This document shows positions 10,702 to 20,771 of a DNA stretch of 64,000 nucleotides, piece by piece (position 1 is the stretch's first letter; every line of letters begins with the position of its first letter). The stretch lies in contig NW_006921532.1 in assembly GCF_000340215.1 (NCBI RefSeq), forward strand, positions 1,109,907-1,173,906, written 5' to 3'. Made by a program: the position numbers and the translations under genes. This stretch comes from Pseudocercospora fijiensis CIRAD86 (Eukaryota; Ascomycota; Dothideomycetes; Mycosphaerellales; Mycosphaerellaceae). A model generated the notes under the pieces. It did not search any database and had not been told where the DNA came from. It saw only the letters and a program-made list of their open reading frames with translations.

Positions 10702-12633
10702 TTATGCATCACTCTTCAAAATCTCACTGGCCAATCGACTCTTCGCTCGAATTTTCGGCCCATACAAAACCAAAACCAAAGGAACCCCTGTTAAAAGAAA
10801 CCCTATAGCCCCGAGAAATGCGCCTGCGCCTTGGAATTTCATGGCGGAAAACATCTGGCGTGTGAATAATGGGAAGGCTCCGGCGAGCATGTTTCGACAG
10901 AAACTTTGTGCTGCTAGCGCGCTTGATGCGTAGCGGTGGTAGGAGTCTGCGAGGTAGTTGAAGACGGAGAGGTAGACACTAAAGATACCGATCGTTGCAC
11001 ATCCGAGTCCTAAAGCTGGTACGATCCAAGGACAATTCGGATATGAGCCTGAAATGCACAGCCATAGACATCCAATCGGCAAGAGCGCGGATTCGGCACA
11101 TGCGAAATACAATCTTCCTTCTGGGGTGTCGAGGATTTTTTGATGGGTTTCGGGGAGATGGGGTTTTAGGATTCTTTCTTGGTAGATGGCGACGAAGGTG
11201 AAGAGGAGACTTGCGATGCTTGATGCGGAGAAAATTGCGCCGGTTTGTTGCAGGTTGAAGGAGTAGGTTGTGGAGAAGATTAGGGGGACTGCGATTAGGG
11301 TCATGTAGAGGACGCCCCAGGAGAAGGAGATCCAGAGACTGAAGAAGAAGACGACGGGTTCGGTGATGAGCATGTGGAAGGGACGGAGGAGGGAGATGCG
11401 GAGCATGGTGCTTAGGGAGGCGCGTTCTTCGTCGGCGAGCACTTTCCAGCGAAGTCGGGGGATTGTGGTTCGTGTGGAGTGATTTGGTGCTGTCGATGAT
11501 GGCTTCTCGAGTTGTGACTGCATGTTCATGCTTGTGGAGGAGATTGTAAGGCCGTAGTATCCGGCGGACTCCAGAGCTTCGTAGTACTTGTTCAATTTTT
11601 GAGCTTTGCGAGATAGCAATACCGAGCCACGAGTCTCTTTGAAGAACAGTATTACAAAGCCTATTAGAACGCCGTCGATGATGATCTGGAGGTAGAATAT
11701 CCATCGCCAGGTCATGTTTTGGCCGATAAAGCCGCTGACAAGAGGTCCTAGTCCAGTTCCAGTCAGAGCTGAGGCAGAGAACAGCGTCATCGCAGTGTTG
11801 CGGTCCTTTGCGTGGTAGATGTCGCTTATGACCCCTCCAACCATGGTGCTGAACGTGCTGCTGAAACATCCTACAAGAAATCGCGACACAAGCATGCCAG
11901 CCAAAGTGGGTGTGACGGCGCAAACCACTCTGGCACGAAAGTCAGTCGAATGCAATTCTCGATGTTCTTGGCATTTTCTCTCGACTCACTGGAATATCAC
12001 AAACAAAACCCCAGTCAGCAGAAACACTGGCCTCCGACCATTGATCTCACTGAAGGGAGCTAGGAACATCGGGGCCAGTCCGAAGCCCAGCGTGAAGAGA
12101 GTGACGCCGAGAAGGCCGACGACCTGGGGCACCTGCCATTCTTCCATCATTTGATCAAGCCCAGAGGTGTAAGCTCCAGCATTGTAAGCGGTGAACATGG
12201 TGGCGGCGCAGGATATCCACATCATCACCGACTTCCGCGACTTTGCCCAGGTAAAGGGTGAAGCGTAATTCCGCAAGTCTGGACATTGTGGTGGTTGGAC
12301 TCGAGGTGCAGGATGAAGCTCCGGATGCGATAGATATGCAGGCTGCGGTAAATGTGTGTCGAATTCCAGATAGTGCCAAGTGATGTCTGCATTTTGAAAA
12401 TCGTGAATGCTGAGAGGTCGTGCCAGACCACTGGTCGAATCGGAGCAAAGATTCTCTTTCGAATCTTCATTCAGACCTTCCTGGGAGTATTCTGGGTTGC
12501 TGGCATCACGATGCGTGGCGGAAGGGCTTCGCGCGGAGTTCTGGACTGCCATGCCGTCATTGAAATTGGGAATGCAGGCGCGCAAAGAGACGGTACAATA
12601 TGTGAAAAGAGAAGAGAGCAGACCACTCGCCAA
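10702..12633 (-). CDS. MFS transporter, DHA1 (multidrug/polyamine exporter) type
   Basis: Plasma-membrane drug:H+ antiporter-like protein. Two exons, 12633-11990 and 11929-10702; the 60-bp intron (GTGAGT, GCCAG) joins FVIFQ to VVCAVTPTLAG. The product has a hydrophilic N-terminus of about 130 residues, then the MFS core: AMFTAYNAGAYTSG (TM1), FSEINGRRPVFLL (the loop 2-3 motif), SRFLVGCFSSTFSTMVGG, ALTGTGLGPLVSGFIGQN (the antiporter motif C) and WRWIFYLQIIIDG. ETRGSVLLSRKAQKLN after TM6 is typical of fungal DHA1 proteins. Start is uncertain: 12633 gives 623 residues. Met at 12552 gives 596 and a more usual polar N-terminus. Substrate cannot be read from sequence. Confidence 0.9.
10720..11480. 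other. Weaker C-rich to G-rich strand switch, near 10845
   Basis: Plus strand 10741-10800 has 17 C and 8 G; from about 11120 to 11470 G is in clear excess. It lies in the 3' part of the MFS gene, facing the preceding switch across a convergent intergenic gap. Confidence 0.5.
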
Positions 12634-14456
12634 AGACCTCCATTAGCTGGCGTTTGTACTGCAGTAACGCTAACATGTGCCTGCAGAAGGTGCGCCGTCT
12701 TTCCGAAGCCATAGTCTCCATACGCGGCCACCTTTTCGTCCTATGAGATCGCTGGCAGATAATCTCCCGGACGATGGAGGCATGTGAGCAGCACTCAAGT
12801 TCGCGGAACATTGCGGCCGCTTCTTCGTCACCACGATACTCGAATGCAAATTCGACCGTGATGATTCTCTAAGAGCATAGCCAACAAGCTTCGCGGGTGG
12901 CGTCTCTGATGCACTGAGGCTCACCTCACACAGACGAGTGTGCGCATGTGGAGGGGAGGGGAGAGGGAGGAAAAGTGCGTTTCTCCGCACGAAAGGCTTG
13001 GGAGATCGTCCGAGTCTCGGCCGCAAGCCTTGCCAGCAGTCATCTCCTTCAGGCGCAGGTGTTTTGAAGCCGATGTCACTGGCATCTTCTCGTCGTTGTC
13101 TGCTGCTGAATACCGCAATGTATGTACGTGACTTGCGAACATCTCTTTAGATGGACTGTCTCGAAAATTCATCCTCCACTACCATCGAGTCCCATCCCTC
13201 TCGGCACCGCGCACTCTCGTCGTCGCAAGCATTTTCACGCGTCATAGTGAGAGAGCCGCTGTGAGCACAACGCAGGATCGGCTCAGGGTGTGAAAAGAGA
13301 AGAGACGAAGTCTATATCCAAGCGGTATATGGGAGTCAAATGATCTCCTGGACAATGGAAAAGTTATGCGTATGCCTTCTTCAACGCAGTCAGCAGGACA
13401 GCAGCATCTCAAAACGCGCGAGAAGATTACGTCCAGAGCAAAGTCTCACTAGCATGGTCAGGGCAGCGCCTGCGAATGATCTGGCATACATTCCACAACC
13501 AGCCGCCGGTCTGGAGCGCTACACGACCGGAGGGAGGAGGAGATGCTGTAATACCTCCCTCTGCAAGTGGCCATCAATGGCCGACGCTCGGTAGAGGGTG
13601 AAATAATCCCACTGCTGAGAGAACATGCCGCGATGCGTTTTCCACACTTGGAGCCTCACGCCATTGAACTCATCAGAGGAATCAAAGCCGTCTCATTTTG
13701 TAGATATGAACTCCCTCGCTTTCGGCCTCGCTGCAGTCTCGATTGGTGTGCCAGCATCCCGGTCAATATTGGCGACCCGGAGGGAACTCAAGCACATGCG
13801 ACAGCAGTACATAAAACGAAGCATAGCTTTTGTTTCCTCCTGTAATTCCGTGTGTCGGCGAGGTGGTTGTAGAATCAGCAGATCGACCGCAGTGTCAGGG
13901 AGAGGATGACCCCCGAACGACGCCAGCAAGGTCGGCGACTCGGCAGCCTTCTGAAGTTGTACCACTACTGTCCAGTGCAGTGCTAGGCTCTGCCAGGATT
14001 CGGATCGTTCACGCGACACAGCATCTGTCCCTGCATGCGCGAGTGCGTCCTGCTCAAGACCCTGACTTCAACGTCGGCGCGGCCACCGTCCTTGCGAAGG
14101 CACGAAAACCGTGATTGCATGTGATGAGATCAGGCCATAGTGTGGACACTGGACGCTTTCAATAGGTTGAGAGCCATTTTCGGAGAACAATGCTGGTTGG
14201 GGCAGCGCTCGTGCTGCTAAGCGTCTTTGCCATTTCGGTGCCTTGGAGACAAAGGATGGAGGGGCAGAATTTGCAAGCCCGCGATGTCGCCATCGCGGGG
14301 TCTTCGAAGGTGATGAAGCTAATTTTTTTGTTTATTCATCACACGCACGCCTCGACCTTCGACTCGCTCGTGATAATTCTTCCGACTTTAGAAGACAACT
14401 CGAGCGCGCTCACAAAACAACCACCACTGCCAAACACAACAAACCCCCAAACCAAT
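12634..14456. other. Divergent intergenic region, no gene seen
   Basis: Separates the MFS gene from the peroxiredoxin gene and should carry both promoters. Several frames of 60 to 110 codons exist on both strands. None shows a domain, a signal peptide or consistent protein composition. Confidence 0.5.
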
Positions 14457-15275
14457 ATGTCGTCCACACCTCTCCGCCTCGGCAGCATCGCGCCAAACTT
14501 CCAAGCCGAGACCACCAACGGCCCAATCGACTTCCACGAGTTCATCGCCGACAACTGGGTCGTTCTCTTCTCCCACCCAGAGGACTACACACCAGTCTGC
14601 ACAACTGAGCTTGGTGCTTTCGCCAAGCTCGAGCCAGAGTTCACCAAGCGCGGTGTCAAGCTCATCGGTCTCAGTGCCAATACCATTGAGAGCCATGGCG
14701 GTTGGATCAAGGACATCAACGAGATCTCGGGCAGCAACCTCCGCTTCCCAATCATCGGCGACAAGCAACGCCAGGTTGCTCTTGCCTATGACATGTGAGC
14801 ATTCCATGGCCGGAAGATTGGTCAGCCTGGTCAATTTGGCGAGCGAACTGCTGACTTTGCGTGACCAGGATCGACCATCAAGACGCCACCAACGTCGACG
14901 AGAAGGGCATCGCATTCACCATCCGCAGCGTCTTCATCATCGATCCAAAGAAGACCATCCGTCTGATCCTCTCTTACCCAGCTTCGACTGGCCGCAACAC
15001 TGCTGAGGTTCTCCGCGTGGTCGACTCTCTCCAGACCGGCGACAAGCACAGAGTCACCACTCCAATCAACTGGGTGCCAGGTAAGCTGCAGGCAGAATGC
15101 GCTCGGACGTGCAGTACATTTCTAATATGTTCTGAATACAGGTGATGATGTGATTGTTCACCCATCGGTCAAGAGCCCAGAGGCTGAGAAGCTGTTCCCG
15201 AAGATGAACGTCGTCAAGCCATACCTCCGTTTCACTCCGCTGCCAAAGGAAGAGACTTCTGCCAATGTATGGTAA
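14457..15275 (+). CDS. 1-Cys peroxiredoxin (Prx6/Prx1 type)
   Basis: Thiol peroxidase reducing H2O2 and organic hydroperoxides. Exons 14457-14794, 14869-15080 and 15142-15275. Introns of 74 and 61 bp have GTGAGC and GTAAGC donors and CAG acceptors, and splicing restores YDMIDHQDATNVDEKG and NWVPGDDVIVHPSV. The peroxidatic cysteine sits in HPEDYTPVCTTELGAF. The C-terminal Prx6 extension with SVKSPEAEKLFP and KPYLRFTPLP is present. The start is the Met of MSSTPLRLGSIAPNFQAET; a longer open frame upstream is not protein-like. No mitochondrial presequence, so a cytosolic form is expected. The last codons (TGG TAA) are immediately followed by AGT, so a cryptic donor overlaps the stop. Use of that donor would remove only the final Trp. 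Confidence 0.95.
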
Positions 15276-17061
15276 GTACGGCAGAGCTCCTACAGATCGA
15301 CCGATTGCTTCTCCAAGAATTCATGCTAATGCGGAATAGACTTGGTGAAACGATGTTCAAACACGTTTGGGGCCAGGAATGGGGAATTTCGATCGACTGA
15401 GACCTGCTCTTGAAAGAGCACTACAAGAGCTTGGCTTGATGATATCTCGGAAAGTGCGTTCCTGCTACTCTTCAATGAGGAAGGAGCTTGAATTAGGTTA
15501 GCGACGTTTAATGAAGAACGACCATGAGCCAACACGCACTCATTGATGAGTATGAACGCACGTAACAATGTTCCACGCGTATCCTTGCTGTACTTGGTGG
15601 AAGTTTTCTACAGGGCGGCACGGAGATCTAAGTTTCACGCAATCCAGCGGTCCGCACAGCCTGACAGCTGGGGAACGCGATGATGAGCGCCACTCGCAGG
15701 TCTCAAACGTGGATCCCGCGGCAGCTCGATTGGTTGCGAGATGCGACTATGCCCGCCGAGCTGCGCAAAGTCTTCGAACATGAACATTGAGTGCACTATG
15801 GAGCCGAAACATAGCAATTTGAAGCCGCTCACAAGCTCTCTCTGAAAAGGGAAGCAGGGGCAGGCCTTACGAGGCATTCCCTGAACGTCTGTTTGCAGCC
15901 TCACTTTGACGAAATCATATGATCGGGAGGCTCGCTTCGCACGGATGTGTCAGGAAGACGATCCGGAAGCAGTCGTAACGGAAATGGTGAAGGAGTGTAA
16001 AGGGCCGGGCCTCCTGCTCCCATGGGACGGCCATCCGACTGCACGCCAGGACGACGGTCGTCGGGGCTTCGACGTTCGTTGCTCGTGTTCTCCCCATGAC
16101 CAGTGGGATGAATTGCTTTGTTATGCGCGGCGATCAAATGTACAGCCGAAGAGGTGCGTGAATGGCCGGGAGGCTGCGTGCAGGTCAGCCGGCGAACTGC
16201 TGTACGCAGCCGATGCAGATGATGATGTGAGAGCAGAAATCAAGATGCGTCGCAATCTCTGCCCTCGGGGGCATTGCGTCGCTCGTCGCTCCGTCGCGGG
16301 CGCATTCTGCGACCATGTCTGAGCGAAGTCGCCGGCGTAAGTGTATTGCACGGCAGCTGGTCGTTCGCCAGGGACCGTTCATGTAGCAGAAATTAGCAGC
16401 AGAACCAAATCTTCTCTCGTGGTCGCAGCAGATGGAGAGCAAGGAGTGGGGCCCGGCAGCGCAAGGTGAAAGTCTAATTGCTGGCGGCGCTAGTCCATTT
16501 GCAGCGCACCAGCGCACATCCATCCTTCAACGACGGAGTGAGCGTAGCCATACGCCAAACCACCTGCACTGCAGCACACACACACACATATCGACCGCCG
16601 CGGCCAATCCGACCAGGTGAGTCTCTGACTTCAGCCTTCCTTAGCGTGCCCGTCCGCAGCACCCGCTCGGCCATTGTGGTTCCGGCCGTGTATCCCTGCC
16701 GTCGCGAGGAAACAAACACACGATGCAAAACATCCGGCAGCATGGCACAGCAGGATACCTGCATATGGACTGGACCGCCGTCAAACAACCGTCTTCCGCC
16801 TCCGCAGTCTGCCCTCCGCGATATCCACCTGGCCCGCGCTTGGAGAACGAGCGTGCTAGCCACCTGCCACGACGAAGACGGCTGGTGCAGTCCCGATGCC
16901 CAGTGCCCCGAGCATGGAAGAGTCCCAACTGTCCATCTGTCCTCCTGGACTGCGCTTCTAACATCCCTCTGCCTGCCTTGTTGTGCGCGTTGAGTACCAA
17001 ACATTGATTATTATTATTCCTCCCCTACGCATTGGACAGTTAGGCTTCGAGCTGACCACAG
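15276..17061. other. Long intergenic region, no gene seen
   Basis: Nearly 1.8 kb before the Kelch gene. Overlapping frames of up to about 175 codons occur on both strands at 15.9-17.0 kb, but they mirror each other and carry no motif. A short CA run lies at about 16573-16586. CTGAC and CACAG directly precede the Kelch start codon and could be the end of a leader intron. Confidence 0.45.
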
Positions 17062-20000
17062 ATGTCGTTCCCTCTAGGCGTCATTGCCTACCCAGCGGCC
17101 GCCGCTCCGCACGACCGCAACTCCAGCTCCAAGAGCAGACCTGCATCGAGAAAGTCGTCCAAGGCCACTTCAATCGACTCAAGGCCGTCGACCAGCCGAT
17201 CTGTGGAGAGAGAAAGATCGCCCCTCAGCAAGACCAACCCCGAAAAGACCCCGCCTGTTCCAAAGTCTTCACGCTCCTGGGTCTCTGCTCTGACGAGGGA
17301 GAGGAAGCCTTCTCTGCCCATCACGGAAATTCCTCTGCTCTCGGACGCAAACACAGAGCGCTCGGCTTCACTCTCCACCATCAGCGACGAAGCCTCGCCT
17401 CACGATTCCTTTGACTTTTCTTCGCCTACGACATCTTCTAACAGGTGCGCGTCCAGACCGAAGCACGTGCCTATTGTCATCCCAGACCTATATTCTTACG
17501 TGCCGGCCTATCTGCCCGATTTCGGATCTGGATCATTCAATTACTCTACAACATCGAGCACTTCATCCGTATCGCCAAAGCGTTCGACGCCTCCGTCTTA
17601 CGAGACGCTCCCCGCCAGCTCACGCTCATCACCTAGGCATGTGGAGCTGAAGATCCCGGAGTTTGCGAACCCGTACGCGAGAAAGCATTGTGCCTTGCCA
17701 CCACTTACGAAGCCCACCACTACCAGTCCTTACTTCGACATCACTCAACTTTCACCGCCCGACATGTCTGAGGCTACACCTGAATCCAGTCGAACCAACA
17801 CGATGGACTCGAAGACGTCCCCACCTTCTCCAGACAAGCTGTACGTCCACGATGATGGCCAAGCATCAACATCCAACCTCAGCGCACAGAGTAGTCAAGT
17901 GAGCCTGGTGGGCATGCGATCGGAGTATGAATCTGCCTCGGAAGCAGAATCCACTGCCGAAGATGATGCTGCAGATGCTCCCGGATCTCACACACCATCC
18001 CAGGCGACGAGTTCTGCAAATCCACGGGTGACACCAGCAGCGAGCGCAGCAAATCTGTCCGGTCTGGTCTGCAATGTGCATCGCACTACTGGCAAAGAGC
18101 CGCATCCGCTGGTCGGAGCAACGACGACTGTTCTTGGAGACAAACTCTATGTCTTTGGTGGTCGACGACTATCGAGGACGAAACCTCAGCTCACCGCAAA
18201 TCTGTACGAACTTGACCTCATCAGGCGTCACTGGACCAAGCTTGAGACGAAAGGTGACGTTCCACCACCGCGATACTTCCACAGCGTATGCGCGCTCGGT
18301 GACACCAAGCTGGTATGCTATGGCGGTATGTCGCCTGCCCCGGCACCTGAATTGAGCACAGAAGCACAACCAGAAGTGATCGTTATGTCGGATGTCCACA
18401 TATACGATGTGCCTTCTCGAACATGGACACGAGTGAATACGCCTGATGCGCCTCAAGGCCGTTATGCGCATTGCGCAGCGATCCTGCCCTCTGCTGCTGT
18501 GTTTGCCTCTCGCGATGCGCCGACTTCTGCTCTCCACCACAATCCCGAAGGTGACAACCCGAACCAAGGGACGCTTGGTGTGAACATCGATGGCACTGGA
18601 GGTGCGGAGATGGTTGTGGTCGGCGGCCAAGATAGCGCCAACCACTATATCGAGCAAGTGAGCATTTTCAATTTGCGAAGCCTGAAGTGGACAGGCACTA
18701 CAGGAATGGGACGAAGCTGCGGAGCATACCGAAGCGTGGTTACTCCACTGAAAACTATGTCTGCCACGCAAATTGGTGCTGGACCTCACGCGAGGAGTGA
18801 TATCGAGGAGGAAGACGATGATGCCACCCCCACCACAATCGGGTCTGGATCGCCAATGCTAATCTACTCCAACTACAACTTCTTGGACGTCAAATTGGAG
18901 CTTCAAGTGCGCCTGACCGATGGGACTCTAACAGAAAAGCCAATGCAGACCGCCGTCTCGCCGCCAGGTCTACGCTTTCCAAATGGAGGCGTGATAGATA
19001 ACCATTTCGTGGTTTCCGGGACTTTCCTGACTTCGTCGAAGCAGGAATATGCTTTGTGGGCGCTCGATCTGCGAACATTGACATGGAGTCGGATCGACGC
19101 TGGTGGGAGTATTTTCAGTCAAGGCAGCTGGAACAGAGGTGTTCTTTGGAGCCGCCGAAATGCTTTTGTGATCCTCGGCAACCGCAAGCGAAGTTTAGTG
19201 GACGACTACAACAACCGTCGCATCAACTTTTCGAACATTTGCGTGGTCGAGCTGGAAGCGTTCGGCCTCTATGAGAATCCAAGGACGGCTGAACCAAACT
19301 CTGCCTACGTCTCTGCCAGCGCAATACCACCGCCGTTGGTTCCGCATCAATCGAAGGAGGATGCTGCTTTTGGCAGACTGCTCAGTTCGGCGGCAGAAGA
19401 CATTGGCGCTCTTGCACTGAATGTCAAAGAGCTTGCAGATATGGACTTCCTCGCCATCGACGGCACTCGTGTACCTGTAAACTCACACCTCATAGCACGC
19501 CGTTGGGGTCCGCACTTCGTCACTCTCTTACGCGAGTCATTAATGTCTGCGTCTGGAGACTCCGACGCTGCGACTCTTCGGCCACAGGCGTCAGGTCATC
19601 CCTCACGGAACTCAAGCACTACCATCACGGGCTCAGCATCTGTCACATCTGGTGGCACCACCCTCACGAACAACAGCAACGCTATTGAGACCGCTGTGCC
19701 AGACACGCGGACAGCACCCCCGTCGAAGCGACCAAGACTATTGTACTTGCCGCACACTGCGCCTACTTTGCATGCGTTGCTCCATTACTTATACAGTTCA
19801 ACATTACCTGCACCACCACATCCATTAGCGACGCCTCAGATCTTCTGCTCCCTGCTACAATTGGCCCGTCCCTACAAGATCGATGGCCTGCTCGAAGCCA
19901 CCATTGAGCGTCTGCACCAATGTCTCGATGGCCGAAATGCTGCTGCAATATTCAACGCTGCAGCCATGGGCGCAGGAGGTGGTGACAGCGTACACTTTAC

Positions 20001-20424
20001 TCCCACGGCTCGCAGCATTCCATCCGACCACATTCCAATCCGCACACATAGCCTTGCCGGCTTGGAAGGCCTTCTGGCCAACGGCTCTCGCTCGGCATCA
20101 GCTCTCCGGATCGATACCGAGATGGCCAATGGTCGGAACCCACGCAACACGCTCCGGCCGGGAGACCTCCCAACAGCTCACGAAGACAACGAGGAGGAGC
20201 CAATGAGTGCTGCTACAGACGCCAGCATGAGCGAGAGTGAAATGAGTCTCAGCTCTCGCTTGAGCAGGAAAGAGTATCAGGAAGTGTGGAACGGGGCCTT
20301 GAGTTCGGTCGTCGGACTGCAAAAACGAGGCTTGAGAGGTTTGATGGAAGGTAGGAGGATGCGCGAGAGAGGAGGAGGACGTGATGGACTTGAGGCTGGC
20401 AGGGTCGGTCTGGGTATCGCTTAA
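17062..20424 (+). CDS. Kelch-repeat and BTB-domain protein (Ral2/Mds3-like)
   Basis: Single exon, 1120 residues. The first 330 residues are Ser/Pro-rich and disordered. Residues about 335-690 form Kelch blades, with HPLVGATTTVLGDKLYVFGG, YELDLIRRHWTKLE, PPPRYFHSVCALGDTKLVCY, GRYAHCAAILP and MVVVGGQDSANHYIEQ. Residues about 775-965 look like a BTB/POZ fold, interrupted by a low-complexity insert: MDFLAIDGTRVPVNSHLIAR and later LHALLHYLYSSTLPAPPHP. This arrangement is found in S. pombe Ral2 and in the fungal Mds3/Pmd1 group, which act in Ras/TOR-linked control of growth and sporulation. The orthology is my inference; the domain calls are firm. A Gly/Arg-rich tail follows. The start has no competing upstream Met. 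Confidence 0.9.
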   Translation: MSFPLGVIAYPAAAAPHDRNSSSKSRPASRKSSKATSIDSRPSTSRSVERERSPLSKTNPEKTPPVPKSSRSWVSALTRERKPSLPITEIPLLSDANTERSASLSTISDEASPHDSFDFSSPTTSSNRCASRPKHVPIVIPDLYSYVPAYLPDFGSGSFNYSTTSSTSSVSPKRSTPPSYETLPASSRSSPRHVELKIPEFANPYARKHCALPPLTKPTTTSPYFDITQLSPPDMSEATPESSRTNTMDSKTSPPSPDKLYVHDDGQASTSNLSAQSSQVSLVGMRSEYESASEAESTAEDDAADAPGSHTPSQATSSANPRVTPAASAANLSGLVCNVHRTTGKEPHPLVGATTTVLGDKLYVFGGRRLSRTKPQLTANLYELDLIRRHWTKLETKGDVPPPRYFHSVCALGDTKLVCYGGMSPAPAPELSTEAQPEVIVMSDVHIYDVPSRTWTRVNTPDAPQGRYAHCAAILPSAAVFASRDAPTSALHHNPEGDNPNQGTLGVNIDGTGGAEMVVVGGQDSANHYIEQVSIFNLRSLKWTGTTGMGRSCGAYRSVVTPLKTMSATQIGAGPHARSDIEEEDDDATPTTIGSGSPMLIYSNYNFLDVKLELQVRLTDGTLTEKPMQTAVSPPGLRFPNGGVIDNHFVVSGTFLTSSKQEYALWALDLRTLTWSRIDAGGSIFSQGSWNRGVLWSRRNAFVILGNRKRSLVDDYNNRRINFSNICVVELEAFGLYENPRTAEPNSAYVSASAIPPPLVPHQSKEDAAFGRLLSSAAEDIGALALNVKELADMDFLAIDGTRVPVNSHLIARRWGPHFVTLLRESLMSASGDSDAATLRPQASGHPSRNSSTTITGSASVTSGGTTLTNNSNAIETAVPDTRTAPPSKRPRLLYLPHTAPTLHALLHYLYSSTLPAPPHPLATPQIFCSLLQLARPYKIDGLLEATIERLHQCLDGRNAAAIFNAAAMGAGGGDSVHFTPTARSIPSDHIPIRTHSLAGLEGLLANGSRSASALRIDTEMANGRNPRNTLRPGDLPTAHEDNEEEPMSAATDASMSESEMSLSSRLSRKEYQEVWNGALSSVVGLQKRGLRGLMEGRRMRERGGGRDGLEAGRVGLGIA

Positions 20425-20771
20425 CAACTTTTCACATGTGATGGTGCGACGGCATTGAGGTCGGTGTTATGGGAATGGCAAATCGCTTTTTGAGATACCA
20501 TGGCTGGATGATAGCCACAAACTTTTTTTTTGGTCTGTACTTTTTTTCTTTTCGAGGATGTGGAGGAGGAAGAGGAGGAATGGGTGGCTTTTACTGTTAC
20601 GTAGATGGATAAATTTCGAATTGAAAGATTTCCTTTCGGTCGAGATACTCTCAAGAATTGCCCAAACTCCAGTATTGGTCAAAGAGCCCAATGACCTGAA
20701 ACCAGTGGTGCGAAATCTGTTCAACTATAGTATGCCCTTTCGAGCATGCAGCATCTTCTCACTTTCTCTCA

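Noticed and set aside
15272..15340. A third intron at the end of the peroxiredoxin gene
   Set aside because: GTAAGT overlaps the stop codon, but splicing there would create an immediate TGA and only remove the last Trp, so the simple stop was kept.
15906..17004. Overlapping frames of 138-176 codons on both strands
   Set aside because: They mirror each other in a GC-rich region and have no domain, signal peptide or protein-like composition.
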